NCBI GenBank assembly: GCA_015227615.1
Contig: JAALGZ010000006.1
Span: 992,001-1,056,000, forward strand
Reading direction: 5' to 3'
Source of the DNA: Labyrinthula sp. Ha
Taxonomy: Eukaryota; Sar; Bigyra; Labyrinthulida; Labyrinthulaceae
DNA: 64,000 bases
Shown piece after piece: positions 44,369-55,206 of the stretch. Position 1 is the stretch's first letter. Every line of letters begins with the position of its first letter. The notes under the pieces were generated by a model, which was not told the DNA's origin, made no database searches, and saw only the letters and a list, made by a program, of their open reading frames with translations. A program made the position numbers and the translations under genes.

Positions 44369-44382
44369 GATTAGAAACCCTA
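44369..44382 (-). repeat. right terminal inverted repeat of hAT
   Basis: GATTAGAAACCCTA, whose reverse complement TAGGGTTTCTAATC matches the left end at 11 of 14 positions. Confidence 0.88.
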
Positions 44383-44390
44383 GGTGTAAC
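44383..44390 (+). repeat. right target-site duplication of hAT
   Basis: GGTGTAAC, identical to the left flank. An uninterrupted original site would have a single copy. Confidence 0.93.
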
Positions 44391-44724
44391 TACTAGGCGT
44401 GTTTGACGAGAGAATCTTAACGAGAGCTTTTCAAGAAAAGTTTATCTCGTTATCTTGCAACACAAATATTTAGGTAAAATCCTTCTCGAGAAACTTTTGT
44501 TATCTCGATAAACAAGCCTACCATTCGGTCTCACAAGGAGGACATAACTGACCTAAAACCCTTTCTTGCGTTGTGTGGAACCTTATTCGATCCTTGTGGT
44601 CTAAACACAACAAGTCATTGTAAGACATTGAACAAAATGAACAGTGAAAAACAACATACTTGTTCGTTGGCTGGAAAATACACCTTCAAAAATCAAATTC
44701 AAATCAAAAGTAAACACAACAAAG
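44391..44724 (+). promoter_or_regulatory. upstream region of the 388-aa orphan, part of a split divergent spacer
   Basis: Without the transposon, the ATGs of the two flanking orphan genes would be about 470 bp apart. This part has TTATCTCG/CGAGA-type inverted words near 44445-44510 but no named promoter box. The coding frame is open for at least 27 codons before the chosen ATG. Confidence 0.4.
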
Positions 44725-45891
44725 ATGACAAATAACAAATATGTTTTGCAACTTGCTGTCGATGCGGTGAATGAAATAGGAAACATTAAAGAAGGAGCAA
44801 AGGCAATTAACATTCAAAGAGTAACGGATAACTTACTTGCAACTGGATTTGAGGATACATTGGATTATTTATGTGGGGAAATGAAGGGAAAGGGCTCTGT
44901 ATCTTTCATGCAGCTTGGATTTGGTTTATTCGATATTCTGCTGAATTGGGACGCTGCTGAAATGAATGTTGATTACAGCACAAGTGCAACTTTCCAACTG
45001 TTCAAGGATTTTTGTACAGTTCCAAATGATAGCTCGCTGATGAGCTCAAACTATGAAAACTTTGAAACAATTAAAAACAAGTCAGAGATGTTACTTTCTG
45101 CAATTCAAAAAGCAAACGATAGGTCAGTTTCAAAGTTTAAGTTCGAAGAAAAATTTACTCGTGCATTAAGGAGTTTGATAGAAAGACTTCATCCAAATTT
45201 TTCACATTTTAAAATAAACGAGTTCAAGGAAGTTCTTGTTGAATACCCAAGTTCGATACTTGGACTGAACGGGAAAGTGGAACAGGACATTTTGTTTGAG
45301 TTTCTTTGGTATGTTGTTATGGAGTCTGATGAATTCAGCTTCGATGACTTCGTCCGAAAAGATGTAGAAGCTGCGGGGAAAATATTTATAGCTGATATTT
45401 GCTATCGAGCTATGAAGCTTATAACAACAAATGTGCCACAAACAGAAGAAAGCAAAGAGTTCCTAATGTATCTTAAGAACCGATTCACGTTGGATCCAGC
45501 TCAAGATGAGGACCCATCTATTGATTTAAGTCTAAGACAAGCTACAGCCTTATATATGAGGAGTAACCTAGCAACAGTGTCTACTAGTCCTGCTACACAA
45601 CTTCGTATCTCAACTGCTAAGACAGATGGACAAGGGTTAAAGTATCAGAGATATCAGGGCCTCCAAGGTACTGGAGAGGGAGCAATGGCTGCCTTGCAAC
45701 AAAATTTAACGCGAATGATACAAAAACCATTTGTTACGCAGGTGCTTGAAGCATATGATTTCATAGATTATGTTCCAGAAGTAAAGTTGGGGATTCAGGT
45801 TCTAGAAGAGAGGAAAGAGGTTATCAAACTAGATTTATTGAGAGAAGAAGTTTCTGCAGTTGTTGCAAGCGAAGAAAATGTAAAGATATAA
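44725..45891 (+). CDS. orphan helical protein, 388 aa
   Basis: Family not recognised. The first in-frame ATG gives MTNNKYVLQLAVDAVNEIGN; an earlier ATG at 44637 is out of frame. Predicted to be mostly helical and soluble, acidic overall, with long helices at residues about 1-110 (including LDYLCGEMKGKGSVSFMQLG), 140-260 and 340-388. A Tyr/Gln/Gly-rich patch (KYQRYQGLQGTGEG) lies near residue 310. No membrane segment, zinc ligand or catalytic motif. Ends TAA. Divergent from the 586-aa orphan across the hAT insertion. It could be a structural or scaffold protein, but nothing shows this. Confidence 0.82.
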   Translation: MTNNKYVLQLAVDAVNEIGNIKEGAKAINIQRVTDNLLATGFEDTLDYLCGEMKGKGSVSFMQLGFGLFDILLNWDAAEMNVDYSTSATFQLFKDFCTVPNDSSLMSSNYENFETIKNKSEMLLSAIQKANDRSVSKFKFEEKFTRALRSLIERLHPNFSHFKINEFKEVLVEYPSSILGLNGKVEQDILFEFLWYVVMESDEFSFDDFVRKDVEAAGKIFIADICYRAMKLITTNVPQTEESKEFLMYLKNRFTLDPAQDEDPSIDLSLRQATALYMRSNLATVSTSPATQLRISTAKTDGQGLKYQRYQGLQGTGEGAMAALQQNLTRMIQKPFVTQVLEAYDFIDYVPEVKLGIQVLEERKEVIKLDLLREEVSAVVASEENVKI

Positions 45892-48800
45892 GGAATAAGT
45901 TAAAGCCCTGCTGTGTGGCTATGTTTTTAGTATTAAAATACAAGTTAGATGAAATTTTTCTTGGCAAGATTCTTCTAAGCTCTTCAGTGCTATATTCAGA
46001 AATAAGTTTATTCAGGCATGTTTTTTTCTAACGTTTTATATCCTTAATCCCCTTAAAATGCGAGAACATTTGACTTCTCCCAGGCATACTTGCCTATAGA
46101 TGAGAGGCTCTCATGTAGAATTTAATACCTTAGATCCTCAGGGGGTATATATCACGGACAAGATGACTAATGAGACAATCTAGTAGGATTTGGGATGAAA
46201 ATGCGTACATCACTTTTTTATTGTAAGCACTTTGTGCTAAACAATATTTCTCTTATTTATTATCTGATTGGCACTGCTTAGGTAATGTTTTTGCATGGGG
46301 GAAAAACAAGGGCAAATTGCTCGCTTTAAAACCTTCTTGTCTACACCATCTCTAGAATAATCAGTCTGTATATTCGAATATGTTATGAGGTCTCAATGGC
46401 TTCACTTTTTTCAATAATATGAATACAATTTGCACAAAATATAATAGTAAATTTCCAAGGTAGGTGTACAGTACTAGAGAAATGAGTTTACATGAATTTG
46501 GCAAAGATGCCAGGGAAACCCTCTTGAGTGAAACATCGTGCCTTGTGAAGGTCATGTCACTACTTTGGGGCTGACTAGGTAATCTCCAAAATTAGAGAGA
46601 CTCAATAGACATATCAGAAAATAGCCCTTGGGGTCTTGTTGTATAGAGTAACTATGTTTGAGAAGTATATGCTACATTATTTAGTTAGCGTTCGTATCCA
46701 TTGGTTAGTTCTGAATATAGGTATGCTCTCATTATTGAACATAAGAAGAGAACAAAAGTTAAGTTAGGGCGGCACTTAGGCAATATAAACAGCCAGGTGA
46801 AAAGGAAATGAAACTAACGTGATATTAAGTAGCTATCTTGGTGCGAGTTTACTTGGTTCTCCATGGATGGTAAGAGGTAGACGCCAATGAGAAAAGATCG
46901 ATGCCTTTCGAAGCTTTTAAAATTCTGTGTTTCTCTTTAACTTCTTACCTACATGTTTAGATGTGGCACTATGTTGATATAAAGGCATTTGTGTCGTATA
47001 AATAGAGTTGACAAGAAAAAGTTTGTAAGACAGAAAAATACTTACCCCTTGGGAGAGATGTCGAGAAATGCTCGGGGGTAAGGTAGTTGGGCATGAATGA
47101 TCTCCCAACTAGAAGAATTGAATTTTCAGAGCTTAGCGTACATGGTTAAGAATCTTGTTCAAGTCTGGATAAAGTAAGGGATATTGAAAAGGTGTTGGCG
47201 AGTAGTAGTCTTGGTCGTATATATATTACACATGAGATGTCGAGAACCTATTTTTCGCAGGTGCTTCAAGCATTCATACACTTGTTTTATTCCTTATTGA
47301 CGTCGAAACTGTCATTAGATTTAGTATCAAGATATATTTGTTTAGTTGCTGGGAGAATTAAAAGAGTTTTTGCTTCATGTATGGAGCTCTTCTCGATAGC
47401 CTGTGAACTTACATTGGCTGAGGGTATTATATTACCCTAGAAAGACTAGACCGTTTACAGCGATGCTGTGGATCTGTTTAGGATTTCTCATGGAGACAGT
47501 TGGGTTAGGGTTTCTTCCAGTTAGTGTGATTCTTCTAGTAACTGTTTTAAATGCTCTCTTATAATGATATCTCTTGTTTCATAAAAACATAGGAACAAAA
47601 CTATTGCTAAATGTAATAGGTATAATAAGTTGGTAGCACAAGACTATACTTAAACCAGTCAACGCTTGATTAAATGAAACTCAACTAGGCAAAGGCAATA
47701 TTGGAATTGCTAAGTGAATTAACTACGTGATAGGGCTTGAGCCCCCTTTCCAACCATTATACCATCATTTTCATTATAACTTCATTGTAATGTTCCGTGT
47801 AGTGGGAATAGCATAGTATTTGAAAACAAGAACTTACCAAAGCCTTGTTGATAATCGTAAATTCTGAAGTAAAAAAATTAGATAGAAAGAATGTATGAAT
47901 AAATTTCCAGATAAGTCCAACTTCTTGCTATCTTACTGTCTTAAGAAACTTAACTTAAATAAAGTATCGTATTAAGAGAAGATATTTTCCAATATTTCCC
48001 TAGGTCAACACAGTTGCAGACATTGGAACAGAGTTAGCAAACTAGTTTGTTTCACATTACTCAAATATTCGACAATCTCTTCTAGGAAATTAGCTACTAT
48101 ATATTTATTGTTTTTACGTTTTAAGTCTATTCTCATCTAGAACCTTCCGGGAAATATTAAAATCAATACTTGGCTCAGAGATTAGGTCATTTAAAAATTC
48201 TCTTCGGTAGAAACTTTCAGAAAATATTTCTTCTCTTACCTTTCCATAAGAGTAATAGATTGTGGAAGTTATAACTAAAAGGCGCAAGTTAATGACTGTA
48301 AGATTTCCAGACCACCACGGAAAACGGAATTTACAAATAAAGTATAATGAACGTTGAGTCTCATTTCATGAAGATGTGAGAAGTTCGGTGCTAAGGTATT
48401 TAGAATTACTAGTACTTTAAATCAACTATTTTTTTCTTATCTGAGAAGTTGGGGTCACAGTAAGCACATGACTCAGCTTTGCTGCTTTTTTTTCTTCACC
48501 CCTCCCACAGCGCTGACACTACAACAAATATCGAATGCCTACATGAGGCCTACCATTGTTACTGTGAAAAGCTAGAATAGGGGCAAACACCTGGCTCTGG
48601 GGTATAAGTGATAATTGTATTTGACTTTTGTAAATAGACAGTAATGTCTAACGTTGAAAGGTATCATCATATGCCGTGCCAATCTAAACAAGTCTATAAT
48701 AAAACAGCTAGAATTCATGTACCATAGACCAACTATTAAGAGCAACACAAACAATTAAGAAAAACCAACAGGAAACAGCTTGTAAAAAGTAAGTTATTGC

Positions 48801-49761
48801 GTTGATAGAAATTGGAGTCCAACATTAGTCAAGAATTCTATTTGTTAGGTCCTTATTTCCCATGTCGGGAGAATTGGTTAGTATAACTGCGTCAAATGAA
48901 GATACATGGTAACAGAAAGAGCAAAGGTTCCCGGGGCGGCCAAAGACATATCACCTGGTTTACAAGATGCCGCCTACCAACTTTACCTAAATATAATCAA
49001 TCACTAAGCATGAATTTAATTATTATTCATTTTTCTTGCGTGAATGGAATCAATTAGGGAGTTGGGCAGCAGTGATACGGACTGATTATAGGTAGTTATA
49101 AACAAGAATTCTTTTTAGTTATTTTCTTCGACTAAACTTCAAGACTGAAAGAATTTGAACTAATCTTGGAGGTACTAGGATAAAGGTGTAGATAGAGTGG
49201 GGATAGAGTGGTTTTACTTTCACCTGTAGCCTCGGTTTGGGTTCTCATCTCACTACAACAGACTAGGGCAAAGCAATACAGGTTCAGCCTATGCAACAAT
49301 ATCAGAGCAAGATTTTCTAATTGCTGTTCTATTTAAGCTTTTTAAGACTTGTTGAGACATGACTGAGTTTGTGGTACACTGCTCTAAATTAAAACACTAG
49401 GTGTAGAAAGGATTTTCTTTCTCTTCAGGTTTGTGAATGTAACTATTGGTCATTAAATTTTGTTTTATATCTAATTGAAGGTTACGATTATAAAATCTAG
49501 CACAAATAGAGAAAAAACATTTTCTTTCTGAAAAAGTACAACTTATAACTTAACAAGTTAGTTATTCTAAAATTTGTGTTTGGAATTGCTTTAAACGGAC
49601 CTGTTTTGCCATCTCCTTCAAGAACAGAACTTTTTAAATGCCCGAAACGGACAAAAGTTTAAATCGTCGACTAATCCCAACTTTTCCGTTAAGTAGAAAA
49701 CAAAACATAAAAGCAACGACGGAGAAGCAGACTGTTTGATAGAATAATTCTATGGGTAGAA
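45892..49761. other. gene-poor AT-rich DNA
   Basis: About 3.9 kb. Frames up to 82 codons occur but lack ATG starts or protein-like composition. A short imperfect duplication GATAGAGTGG/GGATAGAGTGG is present near 49192-49212. No transposon ends or RNA genes were found. Confidence 0.5.
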
Positions 49762-52644
49762 ATGTCTCACTATCCTATGCCTCCAGTTGTTCCCCGAAAA
49801 GGAAAAGAGTTGTTTAGGTTACTTGAAGCCAGAAGTAATATTATTGCTCGCAAAGAACTAGGCAAGACAGATGAGGAAATCTTCCAAGCCTTAGAGAAGG
49901 TTGTGAAAACCAGTAAAAATGGCGAAATAAATGAGGCTTTAACTAATGAGTACAAAGCCATACACTTTGTCATAGCCTACAATGACGATGAGGCCTTGCG
50001 ACTGCTCTTGTCTCGCCACGACATTGACATCTCTTGTGTGCTTCCTCATATAGGTTCTCATTTAGGGACATCAATAAACTCAGACTCTTCTGATAGTGGA
50101 AGAAGTAGCTTAAGCTCAAACGTTTCTGTGCCACTTTCTCCCTTGGCAATGTTGTATCATGACGAAAGAAGCGACACGTTTGACGAGTTCTGCAAACTTG
50201 CCCCAAAGAAAAAATTGGATGAATTCTTTGATTCAGACGCCGGAGAGCTACTAATTAAAGCAATAGTTCAAGGTGTGAGAATAGAATATTTGCGTTCACT
50301 GCTGGAGTACGGATTGAAGGAATACCTGGAGACAAATTCTCCAAAATATGCTCAAAGGGTTTTTGAATTGGCTAAATTCAAAGAAGAAGGTTTTCAACTT
50401 GTGAATTTATATTTGGAGTTTGGATTAGATCTTCAAGTTGAGTTTAACAATTGCAATGTTTTGCATAAAATTGTGGAAGCAAACAACCCGGTTATGTTGG
50501 GATTCATGATGAAAAAAATATTTCCAAATAGAAACACGAATAAACCTTATAAAGAACAACCAGGATATAAGTTATTGCGTAATGTATCTGGACAAAATAT
50601 GTCTTTCCAGGATCCAGTTACCTTGATTTTTACACGTAAGCGTGAAAATATTCACTTGAGCATTCGTATGCTGGAATATTTTATCGAATATGGATATGAT
50701 ATAAATAAAACTCCATCAAACATGAAGAAGGACATCGTAAATCTTCTGTTGAGTAATAAAGCTAATGAAAAAGATCTGCTCCTATTGACGGTGATCTTTG
50801 ACAATAATTTCAAGTTCAAGGTGGATTTTGAGCTTGGAGCATTGATGCACTTTGTCAGTGTTAAATATATCCGAGGGTTAATTGACGAAATGAGAAATCA
50901 GGATAGGGACACCTGCTTCATTATTGTTAAGAATGCTGTCGAGGGTTGTTTTATGCAGACATGGAGCTTTGTCAATAACGTACTTGAGAGTTCCAAGTAT
51001 CGGGACGTTTATCTTTTCTTGTGCAAGTATCTTCACGAAAATAAATATGACTTTAATGAACCACTGCCAGGGGCAACGATGAACATGGCGGAGACGTTTC
51101 TCGTGTATAGTCATGACACTAGGGATTACGGCGTTATTGACAAATTATTTTCGTATGGTGCTAAGCTGAACCCACCTGCCCAAGGCGAAGAGACAAACTT
51201 TTTCTGCTCACATGATGCAACATCCTGGTGCAAGCATGCAACTGAAGTTGCCTTGAGTCATTTGGTTCGAACAAATAAACCCCTTGCCGGGTTATTTATA
51301 AGAAATTTTATTTACAATTTTGCTCAGAGCCCTTATTTTGGTTCCTCAGAGTGGGATATGTACCATACAAGTCAAAACACATTAGAGCTATGCTTGAGAG
51401 AAGCTAAAAATTTAAATAGTCGATATTTTGACATTAATGCAAATATCCGCGACGAGGTGCAGAACTTACTTGAGTATACTTATGTCAAGTATGTGGGCCA
51501 GGATAGGTCAAAATTTATAAGGAGAATTATTCAGTGTGGTGGGAAAATTAGGAAACATATTGCGGCTGGATATGTAGAGTTTTTTAAATTAAAAAACCTT
51601 GCGCGGCATACCTACGTTAAAGACTTAAAGGCTTTAAGGGAGGTATTTCCTGTAGAAGAAATGGATATATTTAAGCATGTTTTACTCGAGGTTGGTAACA
51701 GCTTGTTAGCTTATCGAATTCGGCGAGGAGACATTTCTACAAGAGATATTGACATTTTAAAGTATTGTGCAGAACAAAAAGTTGATCTTTCTAAAGTACC
51801 ACTGTTAAGTTTGAGTGATGTTCGCGAACATCATTTTCATCCTATGACAAAACTAGAACTTATATCTAAATTGAATTGTTTGGAGGTAGTCCTTGTTTCC
51901 CTTAGCCAGCAATATAAAAGAATTGACAGTGGATTATGCTTTGACCGTGAAACTTACGAGAAATTTTTCAGAAGGTTTTACGAAGCAAACTTAATCTCCA
52001 TGAAACGTAAAATTTTTAGGACTTCCGCATCTCCTATAGTGAAAATTTTACTAGGTTCCGTGACTGATTACAACCTTAAGAAACGTATAGTATTAGATGC
52101 GGTCAAGTTCAAAATTCAAATTAACCTGTCTCGCTGTCCTACAGGCCATCGACATATTTTTTCCAGCAAACCTGCATATGTTGCCTCACCCGTAAATGAA
52201 GACGCGGACCAAGAGGCTGTAGAAGATGAGAGTGAGGACGAAGATGAGATTGATTATTCCATTGGAGTTTGTGCATTTTGTGGCGATTATGTGGATACGG
52301 CGTTTAGCTGCTCCTATTGTTCTTTCAAACTGTGTTCATCCTGTGATGCCTTGTATACGGAGGATACTCTTTCCGTCTCTGATATTGTTGATTACTCAAT
52401 CGAGATTAATAATAGATATAACAATAAAGCAGAGTGGTTTCACCGTAAAAAGTTATACAAGGAAGCTTTGGAGTTGTCTTCATTGTTAACAGTCGTAACA
52501 AACAAGGCTAAACAAAAAGCCAAAACTAGACTAATTGACGGTTTTGTTCTTACTGATGACGTTTTTAGCATGATGGACTCTGCAACTTTGAAAGAGATAG
52601 GGGTTGACCAAAAGGCGTTGGCTCAGTCCTCTAGTGCTCAATAG
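49762..52644 (+). CDS. ankyrin-like repeat protein with C-terminal zinc finger, 960 aa
   Basis: One exon, ATG to TAG. Residues about 60-700 form helical repeats with ankyrin-like pieces (EYKAIHFVIAYNDDEALRLL, NCNVLHKIVEANNPVMLGFM, RMLEYFIEYGYDINK), too degenerate for a sure count. Near 95-125 is a Ser-rich linker. After an acidic patch (EDESEDEDE, about 825) comes a Cys cluster, CAFCG...CSYCSFKLCSSC (about 837-862), with CPTGHRH about 45 residues earlier, so one or two treble-clef-like zinc sites resembling C1/PHD/ZZ domains are likely. The C-terminus is basic and helical. Probably a cytoplasmic adaptor; the partner is unknown. Converges with the kinesin gene, 54 bp between stops. Confidence 0.85.
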   Translation: MSHYPMPPVVPRKGKELFRLLEARSNIIARKELGKTDEEIFQALEKVVKTSKNGEINEALTNEYKAIHFVIAYNDDEALRLLLSRHDIDISCVLPHIGSHLGTSINSDSSDSGRSSLSSNVSVPLSPLAMLYHDERSDTFDEFCKLAPKKKLDEFFDSDAGELLIKAIVQGVRIEYLRSLLEYGLKEYLETNSPKYAQRVFELAKFKEEGFQLVNLYLEFGLDLQVEFNNCNVLHKIVEANNPVMLGFMMKKIFPNRNTNKPYKEQPGYKLLRNVSGQNMSFQDPVTLIFTRKRENIHLSIRMLEYFIEYGYDINKTPSNMKKDIVNLLLSNKANEKDLLLLTVIFDNNFKFKVDFELGALMHFVSVKYIRGLIDEMRNQDRDTCFIIVKNAVEGCFMQTWSFVNNVLESSKYRDVYLFLCKYLHENKYDFNEPLPGATMNMAETFLVYSHDTRDYGVIDKLFSYGAKLNPPAQGEETNFFCSHDATSWCKHATEVALSHLVRTNKPLAGLFIRNFIYNFAQSPYFGSSEWDMYHTSQNTLELCLREAKNLNSRYFDINANIRDEVQNLLEYTYVKYVGQDRSKFIRRIIQCGGKIRKHIAAGYVEFFKLKNLARHTYVKDLKALREVFPVEEMDIFKHVLLEVGNSLLAYRIRRGDISTRDIDILKYCAEQKVDLSKVPLLSLSDVREHHFHPMTKLELISKLNCLEVVLVSLSQQYKRIDSGLCFDRETYEKFFRRFYEANLISMKRKIFRTSASPIVKILLGSVTDYNLKKRIVLDAVKFKIQINLSRCPTGHRHIFSSKPAYVASPVNEDADQEAVEDESEDEDEIDYSIGVCAFCGDYVDTAFSCSYCSFKLCSSCDALYTEDTLSVSDIVDYSIEINNRYNNKAEWFHRKKLYKEALELSSLLTVVTNKAKQKAKTRLIDGFVLTDDVFSMMDSATLKEIGVDQKALAQSSSAQ

Positions 52645-52698
52645 GCATATATATAATACATATGTACATAAGTTTTATAAAGTTGAAATATGTATTTG

Positions 52699-55064
52699 TT
52701 AACAGCGTTGTGAAAATCTAATATCTCTAACTGTGTTCTGAAGTTTAAGTTTCTGCTTTTCTGTCAAGCCATGCTCCCTCAAATCATGTTCTATCTTTTC
52801 AAGGTTGAGCATCTCTTTCTCAGGCAGTTTAAATCTGTACCCAGGGTGATCACCAGAGTTGATTCTAAGAAAATAAACCCCGCAACAGAGGTTCGACACC
52901 AATTTAATCAAACCATAAATAGTTCGAGTATACCAGTTCCGATCCTTCTTTGCTGAACTTAGTGTCCTAGATAGTGAATTCTTGATATTGTTTAGCTCAA
53001 TATATGCGTTTTCAGACTTCTTTTGCTCATTAATCCTCATATTCTCACAACTGGCTTGTATTCTGGAATAATTTTCCATTACTAGTTCTTGACAGCAAGA
53101 CAGGTGACGAGCTGGGCAGGCTACAGTACTCCTGAAGGAACTTTCTTTTTTTTCAGTGAATTTTCTTATTTTTCCAGCTAGCCTTGCGGCCTTCTTAACT
53201 TTTTCCTTGATGTCATGCGCCGATTTCTTCTGTATCTCTTCTTCCGTTTCTTGAGACTCTTTTGGTTGTATGGTAGCTGATGTTTCTTGTAGCGCCTGCT
53301 GAAGCATGGAAATCTTCTTTTGACTTTCTTCAAAGAGCTTACGATAAGACTCTTGAAAAGCTCGTTCGTGTGTCATACTTGAAGACCTTTGGCACGATTT
53401 CCTTGAGCGAACTTTCTCTTCAAGTTCAAGAGTCTTTTTCTTCGTTTCAGCCTTCTCGGCAACAAGTAACTTATTTTCTGTATTCAATTCTTGAATATAT
53501 TCCCTTAATGATTTGCAGGTTTCCTGCAGCCTTTCACACCTTCCGGCTAAGCTCGCGTTTTCGGCGTCACCAAAAGCTTCTTCAATTTCATTTTCATCAA
53601 CCTTATCAGATATAAGTTTTCCTATCTGAGCAAGTTTATCGCCCATAAACGCCATTCCATCTCTTGTAAAGCTACTATCACTTTGCTCAACAAACTTACT
53701 AATTTGGTTCTGAATCATGGAAAGATTTATCTTTGAACCAATAACTTTTCCATTTGCTAGCTTCACTCTACCATCCTTCAGAAGTTTAAAATCTTTGTGT
53801 CCAAGATCTTCTAACAATCGCCTAATGCTCTTGTTCTTCTTTTCCAAAACGACTGCAAAAAGAAGCTTGAGGCGGATAATTTCTTTATTCAAACGACGAA
53901 TTGCGGCCTCCTTCTTTTTCAACTCGTTCTTCTTGTAATTTACTCGAGGCTTGTTCACGACGTTTCTACATCTGTTTGCAAAGTGAAGAGTTGATATACT
54001 TTCCTCGTATCGATCATTAGCTGGATTGACAGTTCCAATAATTGTAGTATGAGCATTGCCTCCCAAAGAACTTTGTAATATTCGTGTTAGCTTACTTTCC
54101 CTATAAGGAATATAAGCTGACATCAACGAAGCATCTAGAGCCATGATTACTTTGCCGAGGGTTGTTAAAGATGTGTTTATATACAATGCCTCTTTCAAAC
54201 GTTGGCCCGCAGATTCAGTTTTAGACAGTCTTTCACTTCCAGCAAGGTCCACCAAGTCTAACCTACTTTGCTTTGTTTCAGAATTTAAGAAAAGTGTAAA
54301 AATTGTATGAGACCTTGAAGACTTCTCGTTCAACTTTGTTGCACCTGAAGTCCTTCTCTTCAGACCTTTCGACAAAATATCTTCAGCACCACTTGCAGAT
54401 GCAACTGGAATAGGCTTTATGTTCTGGATTGTTATGTTACCTTCAATATCCTCAAATATTTTGAGATTTCCTTCGGGTTCACTAATACTTTCCCTCTGCG
54501 CGCTTCTTAATTTAGAGTTCTTAAGTGAAGACAATACCCTCACTTCATCACAATATATTTCCAAAAAACAAACATCCACACTAAACATACTATTACCTTG
54601 TTGTCTTCGGAAAACTTCATGAATAACCCTAGGGATTATTCCACGATTTTCGCCGCCCCCACCAAACATGGTGTGTGTCTTCCCAGAACCTAGAACTGCA
54701 TTAAGTTTAATGGATTACCTGTAGCACCATAAGCAAAACAGCAACTATTATAACCATTGAAAAGATGCTTAACAAGGGGCAAAGCGGCTGCCTTGTACAT
54801 TTCCTCTTGTGTAGTTTCGGTCCACATCACTTCATCAAAACCAAAAACATGACCTTGGCGTCCATGCTTGGGGTTAAATAAAGTTAGTTTGCAGCCGGTC
54901 TCATCGCATGAAAATATGCTGTTTTCCTCTGTAGTTACCTTTGGTAGAGGCCGAGCTCGTATAAAGACCTTTAGAGCATCACCGTGAGATGGTTGCTCCC
55001 TTGTGTAGTCATTCACAATTTCAATGTCCATGGAAGATAACTGTTTAACGGAAAAATTTAACAT
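52699..55064 (-). CDS. N-terminal motor kinesin, 778 aa (two exons)
   Basis: Exons 55064-54719 and 54689-52699. Microtubule motor ATPase. Motor domain at about 30-355: P-loop GATGSGKT (113-120), switch I NEKSSRSHTIF, switch II DLAGSERL, and the ending YEESISTLHFANRCRNV. Splicing a 29-nt intron completes the P-loop; unspliced, the frame stops after GATG. The neck has NKPRVNYKKNELKKKE, then coiled coils (about 370-420 and 480-590), a basic region (RSRKSCQRSSS, KKAARLAGKIRK), and a C-terminal part of about 150 residues with Cys-rich SNLCCGVYFLRI. The motor is typical; the tail does not match a subfamily I can name. The start ATG is the first of the frame, with a second at residue 12. The stop lies 54 bp from the convergent ankyrin-like gene. 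Confidence 0.95.
54690..54718 (-). other. 29-nt intron of the kinesin gene
   Basis: GTAATC to TTCTAG, phase 1, splitting the Gly116 codon of the ATP-binding P-loop. Nearly invariant residues on both sides make the boundaries certain. Confidence 0.95.
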
Positions 55065-55206
55065 CTGACGCCTCTATTTTGTTTTATTTATCACTAGTAA
55101 AATAACATAGAAGTATCTAATCAACACTTAAGGCATATGTGTTATAAAAACTTAAGATGAAAAAAAGGCAAAATATTCAGATTAGTCCATCGGCTGCAGT
55201 ATGTTA

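Larger units (their letters stand above)
40144..44382 (-). mobile_element. hAT-family DNA transposon, 4239 bp, decayed
   Basis: Ends are imperfect 14-bp inverted repeats (CAGGATTTCTTATC and TAGGGTTTCTAATC, 11 of 14 alike) flanked by identical 8-bp GGTGTAAC duplications. Both ends carry clusters of TTAACGG/CCGTTA-type subterminal repeats (about 40160-40260 and 44240-44365), typical of hAT transposase binding regions. The only coding remnant is the C-terminal part of a transposase (40768-41283, minus). The remaining 3 kb is AT-rich without a usable frame, so this copy looks unable to move by itself. The exact duplications and recognisable ends suggest an insertion that is not ancient. It sits between two divergent orphan genes. 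Confidence 0.92.

Noticed and set aside
47192-47440. 82-codon plus-strand frame
   Set aside because: No ATG at its start and no recognisable feature.
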